Of a stretch of 64,000 bases of DNA, positions 25,918 to 34,723 are shown in pieces. The translations under genes and the position numbers were made by a program. Positions within the stretch are counted from its first letter, which is position 1. Each line of letters starts with the position of its first letter. The notes beneath the pieces were generated by a model. It worked only from the letters and a program-made list of their open reading frames with translations, was not told the origin of the DNA and did no database searches. Source of the DNA: Bacillus pseudomycoides (GTDB lineage: Bacteria > Bacillota > Bacilli > Bacillales > Bacillaceae_G); NCBI RefSeq assembly GCF_002551005.1, contig NZ_NVOY01000001.1, positions 133,888 through 197,887 of the forward strand, read 5' to 3'.

Positions 25918-27670
25918 TATACTTTTGAAGAGTAACAATAAATGTCGTTCCAACCCCAATCTTACTTTCTACAGTAATCATCCCATGGTGCGCTTCAACT
26001 AAATGTTTCACAATAGATAACCCAAGTCCTGTACCACCCGTATTACGACTGCGTGCTTTATCAACGCGGTAAAAACGTTCAAAAATACGAGGAATCTCTT
26101 CTTTTTCTATTCCAATACCTGTATCTGACACTTTTATATATACGTTTTCGCTATCATAAGAAAACTTAACAGAAACAGTTCCCCCAGCTGGCGTATATAG
26201 AATTGCGTTATTCATTAAATTAATAAAAACTTGTTTTAATCGTACTGCATCACCTATGACAGAAACATGTTCATTCACATCAACATGCAAACGAATGTCT
26301 TTATCTACAGCTTTATTATTTAATATCATCCCAACTTCTTCTAGTAGCTCTTTTAAGTCAACGACACCCATATTTAATTGAAACCCTTGTTGCTCAATTT
26401 TCGATAAATCAAGTAAGTCTTCAATTAACGCTTGCATTCGGTCGCTTTCTTTCAAAATAATATGTAAGAAGTGCTCACGAAACTGCTGGTTTTCCATCGC
26501 TCCGTCAAGTAATGTTTCTGAAAATCCTTTAATAGATGTAATTGGTGTTTTCAGCTCATGCGAAACATTCGCCAAGAAATCTTTACGCATTTGCTCAAGC
26601 TTCTTAAGCTCGGTAATATCATGAAAAACAAGGACAATACCTTTCCATTCATGGTTCGTTCCAATAATAGGAGCACCGTACACTTCAAAGTGTTTTCTTT
26701 CAATTTCAAGAGGCAATAACATTTGTTTTCGTACTTTAACCTCTGTCATAAAAATTTCTTCCACGAGTTCAACAATTTCTTTATGTATAAACGCTTGATA
26801 ATATAAACGTTGCAAATACTCTTCATCTGTTACATGGAAAATCTCTTTATAAGAGCGGTTAACAAGGCTAATATAACCACGGCTATCAATTAAAATCATA
26901 CCGCTTCCCATATTTTCAATAAGTGTATGCAACCGATCTTGCTGCATTTCTTGCTCTAATGTCATCTCTTGTAAATTACGCGCTAAAATGTTCATTGCTT
27001 TACTGAGCATTCCCGTCTCGTCTGAATGATTTTCATAAGCACGCGCTTTATAGTTCCCTTTCGCCAATTCGATAGCCACTTTTGTAACAGACTCAATCGG
27101 CCGAATATAGTGTGCTGTAATTTTCATCCCAAGAAATATAACAACGAGACAAGAACTAATAAAGCCAACAATTAACAAACCCCACATTTTCGGATGCACA
27201 GTTTTTAAAGATTCTATAGAAGCGTTATTAATGAGATACCCTTTCTTCCCCTGTGCATCTTGAATAAAAGTCGCATAATAATAAGGATATTTATCCTTTG
27301 TTTCCTTCATCACCACTGTATGCGTTTGTTTTCTCGCTTCAGGAAGAAGTTCTTCTATTACTTCTTTCTGTAGCACCGTCTGCTCTTTCACAGTAGTATA
27401 TTGAACTTGTTTTTGTTCATCTAGAAACGTTACGTATAAACCGAAATGCTCTTCTATTTTCGAAAATACATTTGGGTTCTTTAGAACATGATCAATTCCT
27501 TCCACCTCAACGACAGAAGCAATATACTTTGTTTCTTTCTCGATTCTCTCATGGACATGATCAACATAAAATCCTTCAAATACTTTTTCAATCAATATCC
27601 CTGTTCCAACAACAATAAGAACAATCAGAGAAATAAACGTAAGGAGAAGCCTTGAGCGAAATTTATTCAT
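25901..27670 (-). CDS. phoR: Phosphate-sensing histidine kinase PhoR
   Basis: This 589-aa membrane kinase has TM1 (about 9-27), an extracytoplasmic sensor domain, TM2 (about 163-183), HAMP (IRPIESVTKVAIELAKGNY), a PAS domain (about 245-355), HisKA with His371 in NVSHELKTPITSIKGF, and HATPase boxes NNAILYTP, VSDTGIGI and GGTGLGLSIVK. It phosphorylates PhoP under phosphate starvation. Its start overlaps the phoP stop by 8 nt. The last four codons (KVKL) and the stop lie in the target duplication and body of a bcr1 repeat, so the native C-terminus may have been replaced. Confidence 0.95.
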   Translation of the reverse strand: MNKFRSRLLLTFISLIVLIVVGTGILIEKVFEGFYVDHVHERIEKETKYIASVVEVEGIDHVLKNPNVFSKIEEHFGLYVTFLDEQKQVQYTTVKEQTVLQKEVIEELLPEARKQTHTVVMKETKDKYPYYYATFIQDAQGKKGYLINNASIESLKTVHPKMWGLLIVGFISSCLVVIFLGMKITAHYIRPIESVTKVAIELAKGNYKARAYENHSDETGMLSKAMNILARNLQEMTLEQEMQQDRLHTLIENMGSGMILIDSRGYISLVNRSYKEIFHVTDEEYLQRLYYQAFIHKEIVELVEEIFMTEVKVRKQMLLPLEIERKHFEVYGAPIIGTNHEWKGIVLVFHDITELKKLEQMRKDFLANVSHELKTPITSIKGFSETLLDGAMENQQFREHFLHIILKESDRMQALIEDLLDLSKIEQQGFQLNMGVVDLKELLEEVGMILNNKAVDKDIRLHVDVNEHVSVIGDAVRLKQVFINLMNNAILYTPAGGTVSVKFSYDSENVYIKVSDTGIGIEKEEIPRIFERFYRVDKARSRNTGGTGLGLSIVKHLVEAHHGMITVESKIGVGTTFIVTLQKYNKVKL

Positions 27671-28379
27671 CTCCCTTTGGCTCCTCCAATTTATAACCTA
27701 ATCCACGGATTGTTTTAATATAAGTTGGTTTTTTTGTGTTTTTTTCGATTTTGTCTCGCAAGTGACTAATGTGAACATCAACAATACGTGTATCACCAGC
27801 AAAGTCGTAATTCCACACTGCACTTAACAGCTGATCACGCGTTAACACACGGCCTTTATGTTTCGCTAAATATACGAGTAATTCAAATTCTTTTGGCGTA
27901 AGTTCTAACTTGTCCCCTTTAAAATATGCTTCATAAAAATCTGGTAAAATTCTTAATTCAGCAATGATAATACTATTTTCATCTTCTACTTCCTGAGCTT
28001 GTTCATCATTAATTTTCGTACGGCGCAAAATCGCTTTTACACGCGCAACCACTTCTCTTGGACTAAACGGCTTTGTCATATAATCATCCGCTCCAAGCTC
28101 AAGACCTAATACTTTATCAAATTCATCATCTTTTGCAGTTAACATTAAAATAGGGATCATTATACGCCCTAGACGCAGTTCTTTACAAACTTCCATGCCA
28201 TCCATCTTCGGAAGCATTAAATCTAATATAATGAGATCAGGGCGTTCTGTCTGCGCTTTATGCAGCGCTGTTTCCCCATCCATCGCTGTTATGACCTCAA
28301 ATCCTGCTTGCTGCAGATTAAATTCGATTAAAGTTAAAATAAACTCCTCATCGTCTACGACCAAAATTCGATTGCTCAT
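27663..28379 (-). CDS. phoP: Phosphate response regulator PhoP
   Basis: This 238-aa OmpR/PhoB-class regulator has a receiver domain with the acidic pocket DDEE, phosphorylated Asp53 in LIILDLMLPKMDG, Thr in MLTAKDD and Lys in YMTKPFSPRE, plus a winged-helix effector domain (ELTPKEFELLVYLAKHKGRVLTRDQLL; RIVDVHISHLRDKI). It activates phosphate-scavenging genes when phosphorylated by PhoR, encoded immediately downstream with overlap. TTGGAGGAATAG precedes the ATG. A SigA-type promoter lies 64 nt upstream. Confidence 0.97.
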   Translation of the reverse strand: MSNRILVVDDEEFILTLIEFNLQQAGFEVITAMDGETALHKAQTERPDLIILDLMLPKMDGMEVCKELRLGRIMIPILMLTAKDDEFDKVLGLELGADDYMTKPFSPREVVARVKAILRRTKINDEQAQEVEDENSIIIAELRILPDFYEAYFKGDKLELTPKEFELLVYLAKHKGRVLTRDQLLSAVWNYDFAGDTRIVDVHISHLRDKIEKNTKKPTYIKTIRGLGYKLEEPKGDE

Positions 28380-28442
28380 TCTATTCCTCCAAGTTATAGG
28401 CTTTAAACCTTCCTCATCCTAATATCCTTCCCCGATATTTCC

Positions 28443-28471
28443 ATCATACTAGAAAACAAAAACCCTCTCAA
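28443..28471 (-). promoter_or_regulatory. Candidate sigma-A promoter of phoPR
   Basis: On the minus strand TTGAGA (28466-28471), a 17-nt spacer and TATGAT (28443-28448). I did not find clear Pho boxes. The rest of the 28380-28695 gap shows no gene. Confidence 0.55.
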
Positions 28472-28695
28472 TACAATTGTGCTTTGAAAAATGCGACTTT
28501 ATTCCCTACCTCACAAACAGTCCCCTACTGACTGCTGTTTTACTTTATGTTACCCTTATACAAGAAAATGATAAAATACATTTTCCTACATTGTTAAGCA
28601 GTGTAGGCTTTGTTTCCAAAAAGGAGTATTTTTTGGTTGTTTAAAGGTTTTGACGAGAAAGATAGATTTTAAACTACAATAAGGAGATTATAAAC

Positions 28696-28815
28696 GTGTT
28701 AATAATCGTTTTAGCAATTGCTATTTTAGTACTAGTATTACAAAAGAAGAAGTTACAACAGGCGGAGAAAGTGAGTGCATATGTCGAAAAATTAAAATGG
28801 ACTTGCATAGAATAG
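28696..28815 (+). CDS. Small single-span membrane protein, 39 aa
   Basis: A GTG at 28696, 10 nt after AAGGAG, opens MLIIVLAIAILVLVLQKKKL, one hydrophobic helix followed by a basic and charged tail ending WTCIE. It stops 12 nt before the YnfA-family gene, which has its own AAAGGAG, so the two are probably co-transcribed. I know no family for it. The good ribosome site and the membrane helix plus charged tail support a real small protein. Confidence 0.55.
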   Translation: MLIIVLAIAILVLVLQKKKLQQAEKVSAYVEKLKWTCIE

Positions 28816-28827
28816 AAAGGAGCTATT

Positions 28828-29151
28828 ATGTTCAAAGCATTTATTATCTTTTTTCTTGCAGGCTTAGCTGAAATTAGCGGCGGTTATCTCATTTGGAAAT
28901 GGCTGCGCGAAGGCGGTTCTATTGGCATTGGAATCATCGGAGGAATTATTTTATTTTTATATGGCGTTATCGCTACGTTCCAAGTTTTCTCTAGCTTCGG
29001 AAGAGTGTATGCAGCTTACGGCGGTGTGTTTATTATCATGAGTTTACTGTGGGGCTGGTGGGTTGATAAGAAAACTCCCGACTTATTCGACTGGGCTGGA
29101 GCTTCTGTTTGTATCGTTGGCGTATTTATTATGTTATGGCCGCGTGGGTAA
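28828..29151 (+). CDS. YnfA family membrane protein (UPF0060)
   Basis: This 107-aa protein has four membrane helices and the YnfA signature: [21 protein letters not shown] (Glu in helix 1), [20 protein letters not shown] and [20 protein letters not shown]. The family resembles small multidrug resistance transporters; efflux activity is reported for some homologues, and the role here is unknown. It is followed by a strong terminator. Confidence 0.9.
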   Translation: MFKAFIIFFLAGLAEISGGYLIWKWLREGGSIGIGIIGGIILFLYGVIATFQVFSSFGRVYAAYGGVFIIMSLLWGWWVDKKTPDLFDWAGASVCIVGVFIMLWPRG

Positions 29152-29157
29152 AAAAAC

Positions 29158-29198
29158 GAAAGCTGTCCCAAAAGCACTGCTTTTAGGACAGCTTCTTT
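29158..29198. terminator. Bidirectional terminator, double hairpin
   Basis: An outer AAGCTGTCC...GGACAGCTT stem encloses an inner AAAAGC-act-GCTTTT hairpin. It serves the YnfA gene and the convergent MaoC-like gene. Confidence 0.88.
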
Positions 29199-29200
29199 CA

Positions 29201-29674
29201 TTAAAAATTATCCAGCGACCTTTCAAATATCGTCGTTAAATGATGCGGCGGTGCTACTTTTAGTAACCCTGTTATAACTTCTTCTTCCTGCTCATTGTAC
29301 GCAACCATTTGCATTTCAATTAAATGATCTTCTGGGTAAACGGAAACAACTTCAAAATGAATTTGCAGCGTTGCGTAGTGATATACAGGCTTTTTAAATT
29401 CGATTTCTTGTCTTACGACATGACTTCCTGGGCCAGGTAAGTATTTTGTAACCGCAGTTGTAACAATCCCCGTTAACATAATCGTTGGTACAATTGGTTT
29501 TTCATACGGAGTTTGGGATGCGTAATCATGCTGAATATATAACGGATTCGAATCATTCGTTAATCCTAAATATAATAACAAATCTTTGTCTTCTATTTTC
29601 TCTGTAACGGATAACTTTTCTCCTACTGTAATTTCATCCATTTTACGACCTAATTTGCTTCTTTTCTTTAACAT
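29201..29674 (-). CDS. MaoC-like (R)-hydratase / hotdog-fold protein
   Basis: This 157-aa protein has the hydratase-2 motif YLGLTNDSNPLYIQHDYASQTPY (Asp and His catalytic dyad region) followed by PIVPTIMLTGIVTTAVTKYLPGPGS, the MaoC dehydratase fold. It is predicted to hydrate trans-2-enoyl thioesters; the exact substrate is unknown. It lies between phoP and mdh. A candidate cre box 122 bp upstream suggests carbon-catabolite control. The first Met follows an ordinary ribosome site; a second Met at residue 12 (MDEITVGEKL) may be the true start. Confidence 0.82.
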   Translation of the reverse strand: MLKKRSKLGRKMDEITVGEKLSVTEKIEDKDLLLYLGLTNDSNPLYIQHDYASQTPYEKPIVPTIMLTGIVTTAVTKYLPGPGSHVVRQEIEFKKPVYHYATLQIHFEVVSVYPEDHLIEMQMVAYNEQEEEVITGLLKVAPPHHLTTIFERSLDNF

Positions 29675-29795
29675 GATACAATCCCTCCGATCGATATTTT
29701 CATTATCCTACTCGAAGTGGTATATTATACGAATCTTTATAAAGATGAGAGAACATTCGCTACAAGTCTATGTTTTATAGTGTAGGATACCCATT

Positions 29796-29809
29796 TGTTA
29801 ACGCTTTCA
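29796..29809. promoter_or_regulatory. Candidate CcpA cre box upstream of the MaoC-like gene
   Basis: TGAAAGCGTTAACA on the minus strand matches the cre consensus TGWAANCGNTNWCA at every position. It overlaps the upstream part of the MaoC promoter region and lies beyond the mdh terminator. Confidence 0.5.
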
Positions 29810-29842
29810 AATTATTTCACAAAAATATCCTTCTAATAGTGG

Positions 29843-29871
29843 AAAAAGATTCGGGAGCCCCGAATCTTTTT
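29843..29871. terminator. Bidirectional terminator, displaced from mdh
   Basis: AAAAAGATTCGGG-agc-CCCGAATCTTTTT is a perfect 13-bp stem. A bcr1 insertion now separates it from the mdh stop by about 165 bp. Confidence 0.9.
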
Positions 29872-29880
29872 CTTTCTTTT

Positions 29881-30039
29881 TTTATCCCGCTATTCGTGGG
29901 CAGTAATACTCCCACCTCAAAATTCAGTGAAAGCAAAAAAGCTAGGCGGGAGATAAACTGCCCGTAAAAGCCCGATTGGTGAGGGCTGATAATCAGTGGG
30001 GGATGAAGAAAACCCCCACTGATTAAAGTTTCACTTTAT
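29881..30039 (+). repeat. bcr1 element, copy 3, abutting the mdh stop codon
   Basis: TTTAT at 29881-29885 and 30035-30039 flank a 149-bp body with CCCGCTATTCGTGGGCAGTA, AAAGCCCGATTGGTGAGGGC and the hairpin TAATCAGTGGGGG...CCCCCACTGATTA. The mdh stop codon lies within the right-hand duplication. This is the shortest and least altered of the three copies. Confidence 0.92.
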
Positions 30040-30974
30040 GCAAGAACTTTCATTACACTGCGTATAGATTCTACAGAACGATCTAATCCTTCTTTTTCTT
30101 CCGGAAGAAGATCTAATTCAATAATCTTTTCGATTCCGTTACCACCAAGGATAACTGGAACACCTAAGTAAAGATCGCTATAGCCATATTCACCTTCAAG
30201 GTATGCAATAGCCGGTAAAACGCGGCGTTGGTCTTTTAAGATTGCCTCAGCCATCTCTACTAAAGAAGCAGCTGGTGCATAGTATGCACTACCGTTTCCT
30301 AATAGATTTACAATTTCACCGCCACCTTTACGAGTGCGTTCAACAATCGCATCTAGGCGTTCTTTCGGAATTAATGTTTCAAGCGGAATACCACCTGCAT
30401 AAGAATAACGAACAAGCGGCACCATCTCATCACCGTGTCCACCAAGAACAAATCCTGTAATATCTTTCACAGATAGATTTAATTCTTGTGCAATAAATGT
30501 ACGGAAACGAGCTGTATCTAATACACCAGATTGACCGATAACGCGCTCTTTCGGGAATCCAGCTTCTTTAAATACAGAATATGTCATTGCATCAACTGGA
30601 TTTGTTAATACAATAATAATTGTATTCGGAGAATATTTCGCAATTTCCTGCGTTACACTTTTCATAATTTTAGAGTTTGTTGCTACTAAATCATCACGGC
30701 TCATACCTGGCTTACGAGCGATACCTGCCGTAATAATTACAACGTCAGAATTAGCTGTATCTGCGTAATCAGATGTGCCGATAATGTTAGCATCGAAACC
30801 TTGTACAGGGCTTGCTTCTAACATATCTAACGCTTTCCCTTTTGTTGGATTTTCAAGTTGTGGAATGTCCACTAATACAACGTCTGCTAATTCTTTTTGC
30901 GCTAATAAGAATGCTGCTGTTGCCCCTGTAAATCCTGCACCGATGACTGAAACTTTTTTGCGTTTGATTGTCAT
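30036..30974 (-). CDS. mdh: Malate dehydrogenase
   Basis: This 312-aa LDH-like enzyme has [19 protein letters not shown] (NAD binding), Asp in [11 protein letters not shown], the substrate loop Arg in [28 protein letters not shown], and the catalytic His in [16 protein letters not shown]. It oxidises malate to oxaloacetate in the TCA cycle. It is 20 nt downstream of icd, in the conserved citZ-icd-mdh cluster. GGGGGAGAAATT precedes the ATG. A bcr1 element begins in its stop codon. Confidence 0.97.
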   Translation of the reverse strand: MTIKRKKVSVIGAGFTGATAAFLLAQKELADVVLVDIPQLENPTKGKALDMLEASPVQGFDANIIGTSDYADTANSDVVIITAGIARKPGMSRDDLVATNSKIMKSVTQEIAKYSPNTIIIVLTNPVDAMTYSVFKEAGFPKERVIGQSGVLDTARFRTFIAQELNLSVKDITGFVLGGHGDEMVPLVRYSYAGGIPLETLIPKERLDAIVERTRKGGGEIVNLLGNGSAYYAPAASLVEMAEAILKDQRRVLPAIAYLEGEYGYSDLYLGVPVILGGNGIEKIIELDLLPEEKEGLDRSVESIRSVMKVLA

Positions 30975-30994
30975 AATTTCTCCCCCACTTTAAA

Positions 30995-32287
30995 TTATGC
31001 GTTTTTAATAACCGCTGCGTCCATATTGTTAATTAGGGCGTCAGCAAATTCGGAACATTTCACTTCAGTTGCACCTTCCATTAGACGTGCGAAGTCATAT
31101 GTTACCACTTTTGAAGCAATCGTTTTTTCTACAGAATTAGTAATTAAATTCGCTGCTTCATTCCATCCTAAATGTTCTAACATTAATACCCCTGAAAGAA
31201 GAACTGAAGATGGATTTACTTTATCTAAACCTGCATATTTTGGAGCTGTACCATGTGTCGCTTCAAAAATAGCATGTCCCGTAACATAGTTAATGTTAGC
31301 ACCAGGTGCAATACCGATGCCGCCAACTTGTGCTGCAAGTGCATCAGAAATATAATCGCCATTTAAGTTCATTGTTGCTACAACGTCGAACTCGCGTGGA
31401 CGTGTTAAGATTTGTTGTAAGAAAATATCTGCAATTGAGTCTTTTACGATGATTTTCCCAGCCGCTTCTGCGTCTGCCATCGCTTTATTCGCAACGTCTT
31501 TTCCTTCTTTCTCAACAATGCGATCATATTCAGCCCAAGTAAATACTTTGTCGCCAAATTCTTGTTCTGCTACTTCATAACCCCAGTTTTTGAAAGCACC
31601 TTCTGTAAATTTCATAATGTTACCTTTATGAACTAATGTAACAGAAGAACGTTTTTCATTAATTGCATATTGAATCGCAGCGCGAACAAGACGCTTTGTA
31701 CCTTCTTCAGAAATTGGTTTAATACCAAGTCCAGAAGTTTCTGGGAAACGGATTTTCTTCACACCCATTTCATTTTGTAAAAATGCAAGAAGCTTTTGAA
31801 CCTCTTCAGAACCTTGCGCATATTCAATACCAGCGTAGATATCTTCCGTATTTTCGCGGAAAATAACCATATCAGTATCTTCCGGACGCTTAATAGGAGA
31901 AGGGACCCCATCAAAATAGCGAACAGGACGTAAACATACGTATAAGTCTAATTCTTGACGAAGTGCTACGTTTAAAGAACGAATTCCGCCACCAACAGGA
32001 GTTGTTAACGGTCCTTTAATTGCGATTAAATATTCGCGAATCAATTCTAATGTTTCTTCTGGTAACCACTCACCTGTTTGATTAAATGCTTTTTCTCCAG
32101 CAAGCACTTCTTTCCAAACAATTTTCTTCTCACCATTATATGCTTTTTCAACAGCCGCCTCTAACACGCGAGATGCTGCTGCCCAAATATCTGGTCCAAT
32201 TCCATCTCCTTCAATAAAAGGAATGATTGGATTGTTAGGTACATTCATAACACCATTCGTTACGGTAATTTTTTCTCCTGTAGTCAA
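30995..32287 (-). CDS. icd: Isocitrate dehydrogenase, NADP-dependent
   Basis: This 430-aa enzyme has [14 protein letters not shown] at the N-terminus, [17 protein letters not shown] and [24 protein letters not shown] (isocitrate and metal binding), [21 protein letters not shown] (metal Asp residues) and [11 protein letters not shown] (coenzyme site). It decarboxylates isocitrate to 2-oxoglutarate. The TTG at 32287 (MTTGEKITV) is chosen because GGGGG lies 8 nt upstream; the open frame begins 15 nt earlier at an ATG that is itself part of the ribosome-site region. It sits between citZ and mdh. Confidence 0.96.
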   Translation of the reverse strand: MTTGEKITVTNGVMNVPNNPIIPFIEGDGIGPDIWAAASRVLEAAVEKAYNGEKKIVWKEVLAGEKAFNQTGEWLPEETLELIREYLIAIKGPLTTPVGGGIRSLNVALRQELDLYVCLRPVRYFDGVPSPIKRPEDTDMVIFRENTEDIYAGIEYAQGSEEVQKLLAFLQNEMGVKKIRFPETSGLGIKPISEEGTKRLVRAAIQYAINEKRSSVTLVHKGNIMKFTEGAFKNWGYEVAEQEFGDKVFTWAEYDRIVEKEGKDVANKAMADAEAAGKIIVKDSIADIFLQQILTRPREFDVVATMNLNGDYISDALAAQVGGIGIAPGANINYVTGHAIFEATHGTAPKYAGLDKVNPSSVLLSGVLMLEHLGWNEAANLITNSVEKTIASKVVTYDFARLMEGATEVKCSEFADALINNMDAAVIKNA

Positions 32288-32310
32288 TGTGATTACCCCC
32301 ATGTTTGAAA

Positions 32311-32348
32311 TTTCATATATATGAAACTGAGGGATAAATCCCTCAGTT
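32311..32348. other. Hairpins in the citZ-icd gap
   Basis: TTTCATATATATGAAA palindrome next to AACTGAGGGA-taaa-TCCCTCAGTT, a perfect 10-bp stem without a T run. It may be an RNA processing or stabilising structure between citZ and icd rather than a terminator. Confidence 0.5.
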
Positions 32349-32419
32349 CAAACCACAAATTAAATTTAAATATTTCAATCATTATATCTTTACGAAAAAG
32401 TCAGATTTATGAAAGCGCA

Positions 32420-33538
32420 TTATACTCTTTGTCCAATTGGTACATAGCGTTGGTTAATCGGACCAGTATAATCTGCACGCGGACGAATTAGGCGGTTATT
32501 TTCATATTGTTCTAGAATATGAGCTAACCAACCAGACATACGACTGACTGCAAAGATTGGTGTAAATAGATCATGATCAATTCCTAAGCAATGGTACACA
32601 GATGCAGAATAAAAATCTACATTTGGTGGAAGATGTTTTGCTGAAGTTACAATCTCTTCAATTTTAATAGACATATTATACCACTTCTCTTGTCCTGTTA
32701 GCACGCATAATCGCTTAGACATTTCGCGTAAATGTTTTGCACGTGGATCACCATTGCGGTATACGCGATGACCAAATCCCATAATTTTCACTTTATTGTC
32801 AAGTGCATTATGAATATATGATTCTACATTTTCTTCTTCGCCAATTTCCATTAGCATCTTCATTACGTTTTCGTTTGCTCCGCCATGAAGTGGTCCTTTT
32901 AAAGCACCAATTGCTGCTGTAATACCGGAATATACATCAGAAAGTGTAGCCACACAAACACGTGCTGTAAAAGTAGATGCATTTAATTCATGATCCGCAT
33001 GAAGTACAAGCGCTTTATCAAACGCTTCAATTTCAACTTCATTTGGCTCACGATCATTTAACATATATAAAAAGTTTGCAGCTAATGATAAATCTTTACG
33101 AGGTTCGATAACAGGTAACCCCTTGCGAATTCTCGCAAATGCTGCAACAAGAGTTGCAACTTGCGCCTGTAGTTTAACCGCTTTCAAATAATTGGACGCC
33201 TCATCCATTAATTCAGCACTCTCATCATACAATGATAGCATGGAAATTGCTGTACGTAAAACTGACATTGGATGCACAACTGTTAAATTTGTGTGTTGTA
33301 AATATTCCAAAATATCTTTTGGCACTGCCGCATGCTCGGCTAACTGTGTTTTTAATTCCTCTAATTCTACTTCATTTGGAAGTTTGCGATGCCATAATAA
33401 ATATACAACTTCTTCAAATGTAGCATTTTCAGCTAAATCATCGATATTATATCCCACATAAGTTAATGTATCATCAATAATAGAACTTACAGATGATGTT
33501 GTTGCTACTACCCCTTCTAAACCTCGGATAACAGTCAT
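32420..33538 (-). CDS. citZ: Citrate synthase
   Basis: This 372-aa enzyme has catalytic His residues in LKGPLHGGANENVMKML and MGFGHRVYRNGDPRAKHLREM, with Asp in the later VDFYSASVYHCLGI segment, and HADHELNASTFTARV. It condenses acetyl-CoA and oxaloacetate, the first TCA step. It is the first gene of the citZ-icd-mdh cluster. AAAGGAGAG precedes the ATG. A long inverted-repeat region lies upstream (33599-33664). Confidence 0.97.
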   Translation of the reverse strand: MTVIRGLEGVVATTSSVSSIIDDTLTYVGYNIDDLAENATFEEVVYLLWHRKLPNEVELEELKTQLAEHAAVPKDILEYLQHTNLTVVHPMSVLRTAISMLSLYDESAELMDEASNYLKAVKLQAQVATLVAAFARIRKGLPVIEPRKDLSLAANFLYMLNDREPNEVEIEAFDKALVLHADHELNASTFTARVCVATLSDVYSGITAAIGALKGPLHGGANENVMKMLMEIGEEENVESYIHNALDNKVKIMGFGHRVYRNGDPRAKHLREMSKRLCVLTGQEKWYNMSIKIEEIVTSAKHLPPNVDFYSASVYHCLGIDHDLFTPIFAVSRMSGWLAHILEQYENNRLIRPRADYTGPINQRYVPIGQRV

Positions 33539-33598
33539 TATAATCTCTCCTTTTCCTCGAAATTTCTCCCCAACCTAATACTTTTTTCTCAATTAAAT

Positions 33599-33664
33599 GT
33601 GTGTTCCACTGTTTAAAAAAGTGAATGAGCACCCGTTCACCTCTTAAACAAGTGAAATACACAA
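33599..33664. promoter_or_regulatory. Nested inverted repeat upstream of citZ
   Basis: Outer arms TGTGT..CACT.TTTAA and TTAAA..AGTG..ACACA enclose GTGAA...TTCAC. It could be an mRNA hairpin in the citZ leader or the terminator of ytwI. The rest of the 33539-33967 gap is AT-rich, with no gene that I can support. Confidence 0.4.
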
Positions 33665-33967
33665 TGGCACAATCATTACCATTTTTACATCTATCTATCG
33701 TCCCACACTTTGTAGCACGGGCGTGAGCTTCTCCCCGAACCCCCACGCCTAAAATGACACATAGTGAGGAAATATAATTTCGGAGAGCTTTCCTATAAAA
33801 ACAGCATAAAACAATATTAACAAAATTATTTCATGTTATTTTTATTTTATCTGGTGTAGGTCTATGCTGTTATGTAACTCGAAGAAGTGCCTTAAGTACA
33901 TTATAAACAATTATCTGACTTTTGTGAATGGATAGAATTCGAAAAATTTATATTAAAATAAATTTTT

Positions 33968-34429
33968 TTATTTAAACATCTGTATAATGTTCATCACAGC
34001 GTAGGCAATTCCCGCTCCAATTAACGGTCCTACCGCCACTCCATTAAATAGTGCTACCGCAAGAATTGTTCCAAATACAAGAGCGGTCGTAATGTGCGGA
34101 TCATGCGCTAAAAGTTGCACACCGCCCTTTGCAAGAAGCGCCACTGCAATACCTGAAGCGAGAGCAATCCAAGCATAATAAGATTTCGTTGCTTCTACAA
34201 GCTGCTTAAATCCAATTTCTCCTGTCGCAATCGGGACAAGGACCGCAATTGTTATAACAGTAACCCCGAGGTTAATTCCTTTCGTTTGCAAATAAGGGAA
34301 AATCTTATCTCCTAAAAACGTCCACTTCAGCAAAAATAAAACGCCAACCGCTACTGTTAAAGATTGATTTTTTACGATAAGTCCAATAAGAAGAAGTATG
34401 AATAAAAATAAAGTCGACTGACTAATCAT
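33968..34429 (-). CDS. ytwI: DUF441/UPF0756 membrane protein YtwI
   Basis: This 153-aa protein has four to five hydrophobic helices and the family segments GLIVKNQSLTVAVGVLFLLK, VLVPIATGEIGFKQL and the end block FNGVAVGPLIGAGIAYAVM. The function is unknown. The ATG at 34429 follows AAAGGAT by 8 nt; the longer open frame to 34468 lacks a ribosome site. It is divergent from ytvI, as in other Bacillus. Confidence 0.9.
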   Translation of the reverse strand: MISQSTLFLFILLLIGLIVKNQSLTVAVGVLFLLKWTFLGDKIFPYLQTKGINLGVTVITIAVLVPIATGEIGFKQLVEATKSYYAWIALASGIAVALLAKGGVQLLAHDPHITTALVFGTILAVALFNGVAVGPLIGAGIAYAVMNIIQMFK

Positions 34430-34537
34430 GATGTCACATCCTTTCTGAAAATAATGAAGAGCTCTCAAATATATCCCTTTTCTAAAATAAAAAAAGGAAT
34501 TAACCCTTCAAATAGAGAATCGTTTCCACTTACACCA

Positions 34538-34571
34538 AAAGTGATCACTTTCCTTTTCTTTCTTATAAGAA
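34538..34571. promoter_or_regulatory. Two palindromes in the ytwI-ytvI divergent region
   Basis: AAAGTGATCACTTT (34538-34551) and TTCTTATAAGAA (34560-34571) are perfect palindromes between two divergent genes. They may be operators; no regulator is recognised. Confidence 0.35.
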
Positions 34572-34723
34572 CAAGGTAAAATAAGAAAGAAATAATCTAT
34601 ATTACATCATACCATTTACAAAAGAGGCATGAAAGCATCTCATCATTTGATGTGTACTTTCAAGTGAATAATTACACAAGCTTCGCTCATACGTAACATT
34701 TTTATAGAGGAGGGAAAACACCT

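Noticed and set aside
33474-33746. 90-codon minus-strand frame upstream of and overlapping citZ
   Set aside because: It overlaps the citZ start in another frame, is rich in Arg and Cys without any domain, and has no ribosome site; it is a chance frame.
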